Positions 31,707-44,579 of a stretch of 64,000 bases of DNA are shown one piece after another (within the stretch, counting starts at the first letter, position 1; each line of letters starts with the position of its first letter). The DNA lies in NCBI GenBank assembly GCA_028752905.1, contig JAQNBH010000004.1:50718276-50782275 (forward strand), given 5' to 3'. The notes beneath the pieces were generated by a model that had not been told where the DNA came from, did no database searches, and saw nothing but the letters and a program-made list of their open reading frames with translations. The position numbers and the translations under genes were made by a program. Origin of the DNA: Cladorhizidae sp. MBARI D1340-BT2 (Eukaryota > Porifera > Demospongiae > Poecilosclerida > Cladorhizidae).

Positions 31707-33088
31707 TGTGTGTCCTAAATATGGTAAAGTGTGGCATCCATGATTGGGTATATTGTTCTGGAGTTACACTGTGTGACTTCTTGTAAGCAGCTGCTAATAG
31801 AAACAAGACAGAAAAGTGTTAGTAGACCACACCCACTTATAAGACTCTTTATAATGATCACACTATTATACTGCCTTTGCAATTAATGTTGCTATCATTA
31901 CTGTATGGAGGATAGTTTCCTTGAGGCAATATGTCTGTAATAATTATTGTGGGGAAAGAGTCGTGGTTTTGTAATGCACTTGCTAATTACGCATGTCTGT
32001 CTAATATGCTTTGTTGTGGGAGGTGCTGAAGTCTAGGCATATTAGCTGTGTCTGATAACCACACCTCTTTTCAGTTTGTTCTATTAAAAAATGAGCGATA
32101 TCAATTTCCCCCCGAAGTAAGGGTGTGGTTTGAAGAGACCACACCCATTGTATAAAGGTAATTTGGGATGGTGTCTCTGGCGAGCAACTGCAGTGCTTGC
32201 CAGAGACTCATAATCAGCAGGTGTATTTTGTGTGAGAGGTGCTGAAGTCTGGGCATATTAGCTGGTCATGTTCTCAGGAAGATGTCTTCAGTCTGTGCTC
32301 TACTATTGCTATGAGGTGGAGTGATTCATGGCATAGTTGCAGATGCTGGACGCAAGTTGTCCTTTTAGCCTTATTCAAGTAGGGAGACAGGGCATGGGAA
32401 TAGAAATCACTAGCTAGCTAACGGTCCAGCAGAATTCACAATACTAGGAGATCTCTCTAGAGCCATGCTGAGAGGGTGTGTTCACATGTGGATATGTGTT
32501 CCTCATGAAATGCAGGTATTCTATTTCTCGTGAGTGAACCCTTTACCAACTTTGTGAGGGTGTAGCTCACAGTAAGTACAGTAATCCTTAGGTGGAAATG
32601 GGGGTTTTCCCTCACCATGAAAGGCATGAACTGAATGATGTTTCAGTTGGTAAAGGGTCAACAGATGTGTGTGGTCTACAGATGTATTATTTAATGAAGC
32701 ATTGTTATCTTGTGAATATGCTGAGTGTGCGTGAGAGAGGGGGAGGGGAGGACCTAGAGGGGCTTAGTTTCTGATATCACGTCAACTGTGCCTCGCAGAG
32801 TTGTGGCTATCAGCCAACTCGCCCCTGTTTATCCCCAGAGATTTATATTGGGGGTGTGGCAAAAAGGATACCCCCTCCCTCTCCCATCTCTAATTTTTAT
32901 TTGTTATCTCCAGCTCAAACCCTGACCCCTGTACCTTGTTAAGGTGCCTCACTCACTCAAGACAAGACAATGTCCTGCTGCACAAATACAGACCATTAAC
33001 ACACACTCAGTTATGTCATCTGCTACTTGGACATCAGCTTATAAATTATTTATTTATGTTGCCTTATTTTCAGGTCACTAGTGGGACA
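31707..33088. other. Anonymous segment 3 of unit C
   Basis: Homologous to unit A 4997-6357, with the hairpin at about 32121-32146 and the inverted-repeat element at 32538-32658. No gene is recognised. Confidence 0.6.
32538..32658. mobile_element. Inverted-repeat (MITE-like) element, unit C
   Basis: Same 121-bp element as in unit A. The 14-bp ends are unchanged and the core differs by a few substitutions. Confidence 0.55.
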
Positions 33089-36000
33089 GTAGATCTGTAT
33101 GGGAGACATGTGGTTGCCTCTGAGTTAGCTCATGGCACCAGTGAGAGAGTAGGTCTGTACGGGAGACATGTGGTTGCCTCTGAGTTAGCTCATGGCACCA
33201 GTGAGAGAGTAGGTCTGTACGGGAGACATGTGGTTGCCTCTGAGTTAGCTCATGGCACCAGTGAGAGAGTAGGTCTGTACGGGAGACATGTGGTTGCCTC
33301 TGAGTTAGCTCATGGCACCAGTGAGAGAGTAGGTCTGTACGGGAGACATGTGGTTGCCTCTGAGTTAGCTCATGGCACCAGTGAGAGAGTAGGTCTGTAT
33401 GGGAGACATGTGGTTGCCTCTGAGTTAGCTCATGGCCCAGTGAGAGAGTAGGTCTGTACGGGAGACATGTTGTTGCCTCTGAGTTAGCTCATGGCACCAG
33501 TGAGAGAGTAGGTCTGTACTGGACACATGTGGTTGCCTCTGAGTTAGCTCATGGCACCAGTGAGAGAGTAGGTCTGTATGGGAGACATGTGGTTGCCTCT
33601 GAGTTAGCTCATGGCACCAGTGAGAGAGTAGGTTTGTACGGGAGACATGTGGTTGCCTCTGAGTTAGCTCATGGCACCAGTGAGAGAGTAGGTCTGTACT
33701 GGACACATGTGGTTGCCTCTGAGTTAGCTCATGGCACCAGTGAGAGAGTAGGTCTGTATGGGAGACATGTGGTTGCCTCTGAGTTAGCTCATGGTACCAG
33801 TGAGAGAGTAGGTCTGTATGGGAGACATGTGGTTGCCTCTGAGTTAGCTCATGGCACCAGTGAGAGAGTAGGTTTGTACGGGAGACATGTGGTTGCCTCT
33901 GAGTTAGCTCATGGCACCAGTGAGAGAGTAGGTCTGTACGGGAGACATGTGGTTGCCTCTGAGTTAGCGCATGGCACCAGTGAGAGAGTAGGTCTGTACG
34001 GGAGACATGTGGTTGCCTCTGAGTTAGCTCATGGCACCAGTGAGAGAGTAGGTCTATACGGGTGACATGTGGTTGCCTCTGAGTTAGCTCATGGCACCAG
34101 TGAGAGAGTAGGTCTGTATGGGAGACATGTGGTTGCCTCTGAGTTAGCTCATGGCACCAGTGAGAGAGTAGGTTTGTACGGGAGACAAGTGGTTGCCTCT
34201 GAGTTAGCTCATGGCACTAGTGAGAGACTAGGTCTGTATGGGAGACATGTGGTTGCCTCTGAGTTAGCTCATGGCACCAGTGAGAGAGTAGGTCTGTAAT
34301 GGACACATGTGGTTGCCTCTGAGTTAGCTCATGGCACCAGTGAGAGAGTAGGTCTGTATCGGAGACATGTGGTTGCCTCTGAGTTAGCTCATGGCACCAG
34401 TGAGAGAGTAGGTTTGTACGGGAGACATGTGGTTGCCTCTGAGTTAGCTCATGGCACCAGTGAGAGAGTACTAGGTCTGTACGGGTGACATGTGGTTGCC
34501 TCTGAGTTAGCTCATGGCACCAGTGAGAGAGTAGGTCTGTATGGGAGACATGTGGTTGCCTCTGAGTTAGCTCATGGCACCAGTGAGAGAGTAGGTCTGT
34601 ACGGGAGACATGTGGTTGCCTCTGAGTTAGCTCATGGCACCAGTGAGAGAGTAGGTCTGTACGGGAGACATGTGGTTGCCTCTGAGTTAGCTCATGGCAG
34701 CAGTGAGAGAGTAGGTCTGTATGGGAGACATGTGGTTGCCTCTGAGTTAGCTCATGGCACCAGTGAGAGAGTAGGTCTGTACTGGACACATGTGGTTGCC
34801 TCTGAGTTAGCTCATGGCACCAGTGAGAGAGTAGGTCTGTACGGGAGACATGTGGTTGCCTCTGAGTTAGCTCATGGCACCAGTGAGAGAGTAGGTCTGT
34901 ACGGGAGACATGTGGTTGCCTCTGAGTTAGCTCATGGCACCAGTGAGAGAGTAGGTCTGTATGGGAGACATGTGGTTGCCTCTGAATTAGCTCATGGCAC
35001 CAGTGAGAGAGTAGGTCTGTACTGGACACATGTGGTTGCCTCTGAGTTAGCTCATGGCACCAGTGAGAGAGTAGGTCTGTATGGGAGACATGTGGTTGCC
35101 TCTGAGTTAGCTCATGGCACCAGTGAGAGAGTAGGTCTGTACGGGAGACATGTGGTTGCCTCTGAGTTAGCTCATGGCACCAGTGAGAGAGTAGGTCTGT
35201 ACGGGAGACATGTGGTTGCCTCTGAGTTAGCGCATGGCACTAGTGAGAGAGTAGGTCTGTATGGGAGACATGTGGTTGCCTCTGAGTTAGCTCATGGCAC
35301 CAGTGAGAGAGTAGGTCTGTATGGGAGACATGTGGTTGCCTCTGAGTTAGCTCATGGCACCAGTGAGAGAGTAGGTCTGTACGGGAGACATGTGGTTGCC
35401 TCTGAGTTAGCTCATGGCACCAGTGAGAGAGTAGGTCTGTATGGGAGACATGTGGTTGCCTCTGAGTTAGCTCATGGCACCAGTGAGAGAGTAGGTCTGT
35501 ACGGGAGACATGTGGTTGCCTCTGAGTTAGCTCATGGCACCAGTGAGAGAGTAGGTCTGTACGGGAGACATGTGGTTGCCTCTGAGTTAGCTCATGGCAC
35601 CAGTGAGAGAGTAGGTCTGTATGGGAGACATGTGGTTGCCTCTGAGTTAGCTCATGGCACCAGTGAGAGAGTAGGTCTGTACGGGAGACATGTGGTTGCC
35701 TCTGAGTTAGCTCATGGCACCAGTGAGAGAGTAGGTCTGTATGGGAGACATGTGGTTGCCTCTGAGTTAGCTCATGGCACCAGTGAGAGAGGAGGTCTGT
35801 ACGGGAGACATGTGATTGCCTCTGAGTTAGCTCATGGCACCAGTGAGAGAGTAGGTCTGTATGGGAGACATGTGGTTGCCTCTGAGTTAGCTCATGGCAC
35901 CAGTGAGAGAGTAGGTCTGTACGGGAGACATGTGATTGCCTCTGAGTTAGCTCATGGCACCAGTGAGAGAGTAGGTCTGTATGGGAGACATGTGGTTGCC

Positions 36001-36750
36001 TCTGAGTCTGAGTTAGCTCATGGCACCAGTGAGAGAGTAGGTCTGTACGGGAGACATGTGGTTGCCTCTGAGTTAGCGCATGGCACCAGTGAGAGAGTAG
36101 GTCTGTACGGGAGACATGTGGTTGCCTCTGAGTTAGCTCATGGCACCAGTGAGAGAGTAGGTCTGTACGGGAGACATGTGGTTGCCTCTGAGTTAGCTCA
36201 TGGCACCAGTGAGAGAGTAGGTCTGTACGGGAGACATGTGGTTGCCTCTGAGTTAGCTCATGGCACCAGTGAGAGAGTACAGGTCTGTACGGGAGACATG
36301 TGGTTGCCTCTGAGTTAGCGCATGGCACCAGTGAGAGAGTAGGTCTGTACGGGAGACATGTGGTTGCCTCTGAGTTAGCTCATGGCACCAGTGAGAGAGT
36401 AGGTCTGTACGGGAGACATGTGGTTGCCTCTGAGTTAGCTCATGGCCCAGTGAGAGAGTAGGTCTGTACGGGAGACATGTGGTTGCCTCTGAGTTAGCTC
36501 ATGGCACCAGTGAGAGAGTACAGGTCTGTACGGGAGACATGTGGTTGCCTCTGAGTTAGCGCATGGCACCAGTGAGAGAGTAGGTCTGTACGGGAGACAT
36601 GTGGTTGCCTCTGAGTTAGCTCATGGCACCAGTGAGAGAGTAGGTCTGTACGGGAGACATGTGGTTGCCTCTGAGTTAGCTCATGGCACCAGTGAGAGAG
36701 TAGGTCTGTACGGGAGACATGTGGTTGCCTCTCATGGCACCAGTGAGAGA
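33089..36750. repeat. 60-bp minisatellite, unit C (about 61 copies)
   Basis: Largest array of the 60-bp monomer. The + frame (VGLYGRHVVASELAHGTSER) is open from 34492 to 36318 without a stop. A minus frame is open from 36328 to 35240. One-base losses (GGCCCAGTG at about 33433 and 36445), insertions (GTACTAGG, GTACAGG) and stops (GGGTGACATG, CTGTAATGG) break the + frame elsewhere. The Arg-to-stop and Gly-Arg to Trp-Thr (TACTGGACACATG) variants recur, showing spread by unequal exchange. Confidence 0.95.
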
Positions 36751-38212
36751 TATACAGTACCACACTAATAACCTCACAAGGTGGCTTTGCCAACAGACTC
36801 CTCTAGCTGCGTTGGACTCACCCAATGCAAGCAGTTAGCCAGCGAGGCTACCTCTAGCACTACTCCATTAGAATGAAGTTGTTGGAATGATGAGATTAAC
36901 AGAAGGCATTGTGGTCTTCCACTTGTTCCATACAAAAACATCGAGTGGTCATAACAGGAATTCAGGAGAGTAAGAATTGTGATCAACACCTGGGGGCTTG
37001 GAGAAGTGGAAGGATAGGGGGAGGGAGGCACATCAATTTGTAATCCTCTCTAGATATTGTATTGTTTCCTGGGCAACGCTGTCTACCTGAGATAATTTAT
37101 TGTTTGCAGATTTAAAGAATGGTGGAATCTCCACTTTTTGCCTTTATTAGGATCCCTGTCTTGTCTCAATGACACCAAGTGCTAATGGCAGCAATCACTA
37201 CCTGATAAGCACTTCAATGCCCAAGACTAGGTATGTGAAAGAGATAGTGTCAACTATCAGCAATAATACCTCACATGCACTTCATGTATAATATGCTATG
37301 TTCTTGCTGACTTGGCAATAATCAGTCATTCCTGAACTTGAACAGTAACTGTAGCGGGCGAGGTCATGAAGCAGGTGTGAGATCTACATGTATGTGCGTG
37401 CTCTTGTCCTCACTTGCTAGGTCATCTAAGCTCTTGATTACAGACACTCTCCTCTCCTGCTCTCTGCATCTGTCCTCACCTCTGCTATAGTGCCCTACAT
37501 TCACTCTGCACTTACGGGGGGGCGGCTTGATGAGTTTCAGTGAGCACATAGCAAAACTGCCTGCCAGAGAAATGCTGAGATACAAAATCAAGTCCTTTGG
37601 TTAAAATTGCTCTTACCAACTTTTTTTTAACGATTCAGCTCTGGCCTTGGACCCTTCTCTTAGCTCTGGCCCTAGCTCTGGCCCTAGCTCTAGCACTAAC
37701 CCCTGGGCCTAACTCCACCCCTGGCTTTAGCCATGGCCCGAGGTCCTAACTCTGGCCCTAGCTCTAGCACTAACCCCTGGTCCTAACTCCACCCCTGGCT
37801 TTAGCCATGGCCCGAGGTCCTAACTTTTCCCCTAGCTTTAGCCCTGGTGATTCTTGTCTTAACTCTGGCCCTAATTTTAACGCTAGGCTTAAGCCCAACT
37901 CTGGCATTAGCTCTAATCCTGAGCCTTCTGGTCCTAATTCTGGCCCTATCTCTAATCCTGGACACTGGTTCTAACTACTGTAACTCTGACCTTGTCCCTA
38001 GCCCTAACATCCTGATCCTACCCTAGTTACATGGCTGCTGGTACACTGGCCTAAGCTCTGCTTCTGTGATTAGCTGAGCTGGCACCATTAAGCTCCTACA
38101 TGTAGCTGTGAGTGTCTAGGCCTGGCTATGGTGGAGTCCAGCATCTTTGGTACGCAATAGGAGGCAGCAGCTTTAAACAAATTAAAAATAAAATTATTTA
38201 GGCAAACACTAT
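36751..38212. other. Unit C-specific island with a degenerate CTAACTCTGGCC-type repeat
   Basis: About 1.46 kb between the 60-bp and 15-bp arrays that the other units lack. The middle part shows no clear gene. At about 37635-38025 the sequence is a degenerate run of phrases such as CTCTGGCCCTAGCT and CCTAACTCCACCCC, with one block of about 75 bp duplicated (about 37678 and 37753). The right part ends GCAAACACTATTTTAGCC, flowing into the 15-bp array. Either the other units lost it or unit C gained it. Confidence 0.7.
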
Positions 38213-39911
38213 TTTAGCCTGGACCACATTAGCTTGGACCACATTAGCCTGGACCACATTAGCCTGGACCACATTAGCCTGGACCACATTAGCTTGGACC
38301 ACATTAGCTTGGACCACATTAGCCAGGCCCACATTAGCTTGGACCACATTAGCCTGGACCACATTAGCCTGGACCACATTAGCTTGGACCACATTAGCTT
38401 AGACCACATTAGCTTGGACCACATTAGCTTGGACCACATTAGCCTGGACCACATTAGCCTGGACCACATTAGCCTGGACCACATTAGCCTGGACCACATT
38501 AGCTTGGACCACATTAGCCTGGCCCACATTAGCTTGGACCACATTAGCCAGGCCCACATTAGCTTGGACCACATTAGCCTGGACCACATTAGCCTGGACC
38601 ACATTAGCTTGGACCACATTAGCTTAGACCACATTAGCTTGGACCACATTAGCTTGGACCACATTAGCCTGGACCCCATTAGCTTGGACCACATTAGCCT
38701 GGACCACATTAGCTGGACCACATTAGACTGGACCACATTAGCCTGGACCACATTAGCTTGGACCACATTAGCCTGGACCACATTAGCTTGGACCACATTA
38801 GCCAGGCCCACATTAGCTTGGACCACATTAGCCTGGACCACATTAGCCTGGACCACATTAGCTTGGACCACATTATCTTAGACCACATTAGCTTGGACCA
38901 CATTAGCTTGGACCACATTAGCCTGGACCACATTAGCTTGGACCACATTAGCCTGGACCAAATTAGCCTGGACCACATTAGCCTGGCCCACATTAGCCTG
39001 GACCAAATTAGCCTGGACCAAATTAGCCTGGACCACATTAGCCTGGACCACATTAGCCTGGACCACATTAGCTTGGACCACATTAGCCTGGACCACTTTT
39101 AGCCTGGACCACATTAGCCTGGATCACTTTTAGCCTGGACCACATTAGCCTGGACCACATTTAGTCCGGACCAAATTAGCCTGAACCACTTTTAGCCCGG
39201 ACCAATTAGCTTGGACCACATTAGCTTGGACCAAATTAGCCTGGACCACTTTTAGCCTGGACCACATTAGCTTAGACCACATTAGCCTGAACCACATTAG
39301 CTTAGACCACATTAGCCTGGACCACATTAGCTTAGACCACATTAGCCTGAACCACATTAGCTTAGACCACATTAGCCTGAACCACATTAGCTTAGACCAC
39401 ATTAGCCTGGACCACATTAGCCTGGACCACTTTTAGTCCGGACCACATTAGCCTGGACCACTTTTAGCCTGGACCAATTAGCTTGGACCACATTAGCTTG
39501 GACCACATTAGCCTGGACCACATTAGCTTGGACCACATTAGCTTAGACCCCATTAGCCTGGACCACATTAGCCTGAACCACATTAGCTTAGACCACATTA
39601 GCTTGGACCACATTAGCCTGGACCACATTAGCCTGGACCACATTAGCTTTGGACCACATTAGCCTGGACCACATTAGCCTGGACCACATTAGCCTGGATC
39701 ACATTAGCCTGGAACACATTAGCCTGGACCACATTAGCTTAGACCACATTAGCTTGGACCACATTAGCCTGGACCACATTAGCCTGGACCACATTAGCTT
39801 TGGACCACATTAGCCTGGACCACATTAGCTTGGACCACATTAGCCTGGACCACATTAGCCTGGACCACATTAGCCTGGACCACTTTTAGACTGGACCACT
39901 TTTAGCCTGGA
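38213..39911. repeat. 15-bp minisatellite, unit C (about 113 copies)
   Basis: TTAGCCTGGACCACA and TTAGCTTGGACCACA monomers. Because 15 is divisible by three, peptides such as SLDHI (plus) and VVQAN (minus) repeat in long open frames that are not credible genes. Confidence 0.95.
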
Positions 39912-40751
39912 CATGTGCTGGTGTGTGTAGTGTATGTATAAGAACTGGCATGTGCTGGTGTGTGTAGTGTATGTATAAGAACTGGCATGTGCTGGTGTGT
40001 GTAGTGTATGTATAAGAACTGGCATGTGCTGGTGTGTGTAGTGTATGTATAAGAACTGGCATGTGCTGGTGTGTGTAGTGTATGTATAAGAACTGGCATG
40101 TGCTGGTGTGTGTAGTGTATGTATAAGAACTGGCATGTGCTGGTGTGTGTAGTGTATGTATAAGAACTGGCATGTGCTGGTGTGTGTAGTGTATGTATAA
40201 GAACTGGCATGTGCTGGTGTGTGTAGTGTATGTATAAGAACTGGCATGTGCTGGTGTGTGTAGTGTATGTATAAGAACTGGCATGTGCTGGTGTGTGTAG
40301 TGTATGTATAAGAACTGGCATGTGCTGGTGTGTGTAGTGTATGTATAAGAACTGGCATGTGCTGGTGTGTGTAGTGTATGTATAAGAACTGGCATGTGCT
40401 GGTGTGAGTAGTGTATGTATAAGAACTGGCATGTGCTGGTGTGTGTAGTGTATGTATAAGAACTGGCATGTGCTGGTGTGTGTAGTGTATGTATAAGAAC
40501 TGGCATGTGCTGGTGTGTGTAGTGTATGTATAAGAACTGGCATGTGCTGGTGTGTGTAGTGTATGTATAAGAACTGGCATGTGCTGGTGTGTGTAGTGTA
40601 TGTATAAGAACTGGCATGTGCTGGTGTGTGTAGTGTACATATGTATAAGAACTGGCATGTGCTGGTGTGTGTAGTGTATGTATAAGAACTGGCATGTGCT
40701 GGTGTGTGTAGTGTATGTATAAGAACTGGCATGTGCTGGTGTGTGTAGTGT
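39912..40751. repeat. 37-bp minisatellite, unit C (about 22 copies)
   Basis: Same monomer as in unit A, ending abruptly at GTGTGTAGTGT where unit C-specific DNA begins. Confidence 0.95.
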
Positions 40752-41566
40752 TGCTCTGTAGATTTCTCATTGCTTTTATTGCCAACATTTCAATGGGAGG
40801 ACTTTTGTCTCCAAGGCGATGAAGACTGAAGTATTCCTGATGATTATAAAAGCATGAAGGTGTTCAAAGGGGAATTTCCCAGTACATTTGATGCCGCGAG
40901 TTGAAAGTAATTGTACGATATACGAAAATTAACGAAGAAGAAAAGTGTTTTCAACTCCAGACATCTCTGAAGCTCTGAGTTAACTTTGTGCTCTTTCCTG
41001 CAAACAACATCTGAAACATACACAAACGACAAACAAACAATAAAAATTTAATTTTGGTTAAAAAGGAAAGGAAAGGAAACAAGAGATAGCCGTAGGACCA
41101 CAGCTTGTTAAAAGATGACCCTTTACCATTTCAACTTGTGCACCTATACTTATTGTATAGCTTGATGGTGAACATGATTTAAAGGATCATCAAACTCAAA
41201 GCTGCCTGCATACGTGTGTCCAGCTCATTTCCTTGATATTTTTACCAACATAGTTTATCCTTTTTTTAAAAATAAAACTGTTTTCTTTCTTCCTTCCTGT
41301 TACTAATGTAACTAAGGTGCTTGATGACAATACAAAGACAGGTCTGGAGAGTGAAACAGGTCCTGTAATAAAGATGGTTCACATCATCTGGAAGAACCTC
41401 AAAAGAAGCAGGTAGCAGAAAACTTATACGCAACTTATTGCTAGACAGACTCTCAGACACACTCTCAAACACTAGCAATGACATTGTGATCTCACAGGTC
41501 AAAGGTTGAATTCCCCGTGTTGTATTTGACCCTTTACCCAATCACTGCATTCCAAAGGGCCTGGCA
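40752..41566. other. Unit C-specific insertion after the 37-bp array
   Basis: About 815 bp absent from A, B and D, which go straight from the array to CTGGCAGACTGACACAAAG. It contains GACCCTTTACC twice in the same orientation (about 41118 and 41529) and no gene that I recognise. The minus frame at 41266-41541 (91 codons) has no known motif. No clear terminal repeats or target duplication are seen. Confidence 0.6.
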
Positions 41567-41689
41567 GACTGACACAAAGAGTGTCTTGTATAGAGTGCCA
41601 CTTGAAAGGGGGGGGGGGGGGCAATTCCCCCTCTATAATCTTCTTGAAATTATGAAAAAGTTTATCATCATCGTCGTTGTGGTCGTCAT

Positions 41690-41732
41690 CATTATTATTG
41701 TTGTTATTATTATCTTAATTGTTATTATTTTA

Positions 41733-41802
<70 letters not shown>

Positions 41803-41816
41803 TATTATTGTTATTG

Positions 41817-41892
<76 letters not shown>
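41690..41892. repeat. ATT microsatellite, unit C
   Basis: About 200 bp of ATT with a TTGTTATTGTTTATT break near 41810. Confidence 0.95.
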
Positions 41893-41893
<1 letters not shown>

Positions 41894-42409
41894 ATGTATC
41901 ATCATCGTCATTATTATTAACATTATTATTTGATTTGATCACGTGGTAACGGAATTTCCCTTTCACTACATATGGGGCAAGAAAGACTCAACATTTTATA
42001 AAAACTATATCTCAGGCATGTAGGTCTCCATTGACACTTTAATGTTACTCAATATTTTATTTCCATAAATATTTGAGTGAGGCCAGGAAAAAAACACGTA
42101 ATGGAATATCGTAAAATTAACATCAAATTTTCAGTGTTGCACACAGTGTCATATAACCTGCTGTTCTTATATATAAATGGCTTAATGGTGGGATCTGGTA
42201 TTTGTGCAGGGTTATCACACTATATATATACATGAAGGCTACATGAAGGCTTCAGCAATCCTTCTAGTAAAAAAAAAGCTAACGTAATTTCATAGTAATG
42301 GAATTTCAGATGTCTATAACCATGCATGGCTCTCCTGTGGACTGGATACTTGCTCTATCCATGTTGATCACCTCATTTACCTGCTGGGTACAATTTATTT
42401 AATTCCATG

Positions 42410-42631
42410 CTATGTACAGCAACTAATCATTGGTGAAGTTCCCTTCACCTGCAGCTCTGGGCACGCCCCACTGTTGTCTTCCCACTCTGGATCCCTGTAC
42501 AAACCAGAGTTGCCCACCTTGTGGAGGAACTTCAGCTGCACCTGCTCTTCCTGCTTGCTATACATTGTTGCCATGTAGAGAAATACCAGCCTCGTTCTGC
42601 CAACAAAACTGCCAGGTCCAAGGTCAGCCAC
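42410..42631 (-). CDS. Conserved minus-strand reading frame, unit C (altered 3' end)
   Basis: The frame runs through DLGPGSFVGRTRLVFLYMAT and the same core as in units A and B. About 200 bp of flanking DNA is deleted at its 3' side (42434 region), so its C-terminus after VKGTS differs. The upstream limit given is only the first non-ATG start codon. A true start or splice site is not identified. Confidence 0.25.
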   Translation of the reverse strand: MADLGPGSFVGRTRLVFLYMATMYSKQEEQVQLKFLHKVGNSGLYRDPEWEDNSGACPELQVKGTSPMISCCT

Positions 42632-42684
42632 TGCTCCAGGTTGGGTGTCTACTGAGGTGTCTGTGGTACTGCTTCTCCTTCTTG

Positions 42685-43033
42685 AATGCCCACCACCTAT
42701 GGAGGTTCTGCCTCTTCTTCTCTCTCACTGCCTCTGTGTTGGTGGCTCTTGCCTTCTTCCTCTCAGAGTCTCTCTGCGCCTGCTCACCATCTCTGCCCAC
42801 TTCTGCTCATGGTAGTGGTGCTGTATCTCAGCAGCACTGAGTGCCATGCTGACTCAGACCTGAACAATATTGCAAACTAACTCACTGGACAGAGTAATAA
42901 ACATGGGCAGAAGAGGGCAGAGATGGTGAGCAGGCCTGGAAGCAGAGAGACTGTGAGAGGAAGAAGAAGGCCAGTGCCACCAACCCAGAGGCAGTGAGAG
43001 AGAAGCAGAGACAGAACATGTAGGTGGTGGGCA
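42685..43033. repeat. Long imperfect inverted repeat, unit C
   Basis: Same arms as in unit A (about 42685-42814 and 42904-43033). The loop is shortened by a small deletion near CACTGGACAGAG. Confidence 0.85.
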
Positions 43034-43197
43034 GCCAAGAAGAGAACACTGTGCAACCCTCACTTATCCAAACCCTTTGGGACCCAACCCTGTCTTGATC
43101 TATAAGCCCTGCAGCTGCATATGGGTGCTTTACTTGTTGATGCAAGATCAGGTACACTACAATGTACAAATTGTACAAGAAGAGTTCAGACAATATG

Positions 43198-43372
43198 CCC
43201 TTATATGTGAAACCTAGATGTCACCTGTGGGAGGTGAGAAAATGATCTAAAGTCCTCTAGTAGAGTGTGAAAGACTATTAATATAGTTGGCCATTGTTTT
43301 GCATGTGGTGACTTGGTATTACTTCTAGAAGTGGTCGCAACCACTCTCAAAGTGTATTCATGCTAAATGTTA
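43198..43372. other. 175-bp insertion private to unit C
   Basis: Lies between CAGACAATATG and GGACTGGTCTTTG, which are adjacent in unit A (about 10773). It contains a small hairpin AGTGGT...ACCACT. No terminal repeats or target duplication are visible. Confidence 0.65.
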
Positions 43373-44265
43373 GGACTGGTCTTTGAAATACAACTAAAGG
43401 AAATTGTATGAATATAATATTGCTTGCTGTTGGATTGCTCAAGAAGTTTTACTGAAAACAGTTTAAATTCCATTACTGGGTAACGGAATTTCATAAAAGT
43501 GCCTCTTTAGTACATAAAGAAAAATAGCAATATTTCATAATTGCCATGCACCTAGTGCAAGTGTGTGCCAATAATATGCTTTCCTTCAGCTGTCTGCCTA
43601 AGATGGTTGTGTGTGACAGGAAGGAAAAAGGAAAATTGTGATGACAGAACAGAATTCATCACCACAATGCTACTAAAACCATCTTTTTACAATGCAAAGA
43701 CTTTATATTATTCAAATATCGCTTGTGGATTATGTAACTACAAATAAATTTATTTCCATGCTAATTGGTTTTTAAATATCTCGAGTCACAGAAAAGAAGG
43801 TTCGACAAATCACAAATCTGACTTGTCCGAGACTAAAATGTTCCATAACTTCAAATGATATGTTCTATAAACAAGCTTTTCAGAAATATGATGTTTCTTT
43901 GAATTCTATTTTTCACCTTAGATATTAACTCTTGCCTGATCAAGTCCATTATGTTGTTGTTGTTGTTGTTATTATTTACTACTACTACTATATATTAATT
44001 AGAATGACCTCAATAATTTTACTCTCTCGATGTTTCGACTAGATGCTTGGACCAGGCCAGAAGACAGAAAGAACTGCGGCATTGCACATCAGCCTAGCAC
44101 CAAAGTGTGAGTGGTTCAATCGAGACTGTGGAATGGACTTGCCTGGCTGCTGGGGGGCCACTCTCAAGAGCCTGAACTTGAAGCCACACCCATCATAATT
44201 ATTCTGTATTCAGTTATTTATTATTCTTTGTTGATGTTTAATATCAAACACGTCTTTTTATTTTA
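43373..44265. other. Anonymous segment 5 of unit C
   Basis: Homologous to unit A 10774-11655. No gene is recognised. Confidence 0.55.
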
Positions 44266-44455
44266 TTATTATTGTTATTTTTTAATATTATTATTATTAT
44301 CATTATTATTATTTATTTTTTGGCTTTTGTATCTTAATAACAAAAAAACAACAACAATGATTATGATTATTATTTTATAATTAAAAGAAAATGTCATCAG
44401 ACTCATCTGAGTCCTATTATTATTTTTTATTATTTTATTTTTTATTTTTTATTAA

Positions 44456-44502
<47 letters not shown>

Positions 44503-44542
44503 TATTATTATTATTGTTATTGTTATTATTATTATCATTATT
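44266..44542. repeat. Interrupted ATT region before unit D
   Basis: ATT runs separated by A-rich and T-rich spacers, homologous to 11656-12196. Confidence 0.9.
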
Positions 44543-44579
44543 ATATATATTTAATTTATTTATTTATTTATGTTTCTGG

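Larger units (their letters stand above)
41893..43197. other. Segment 4 of unit C
   Basis: Homologous to unit A 9292-10780 with a deletion of about 200 bp near 42434. It contains the minus-strand frame and inverted repeat listed separately. Confidence 0.6.

Noticed and set aside
34217..36328. Minus-strand frames of 270 and 362 codons (HWCHELTQRQPHVS repeats)
   Set aside because: Antisense shadow of the 60-bp array. The variants look no more silent in this frame, and there is no start context or flanking domain.
38198..39417. Repeat peptides SLDHI, VVQAN and MWSKL across the 15-bp array
   Set aside because: Period divisible by three with no stop gives open frames in several registers. No other support.
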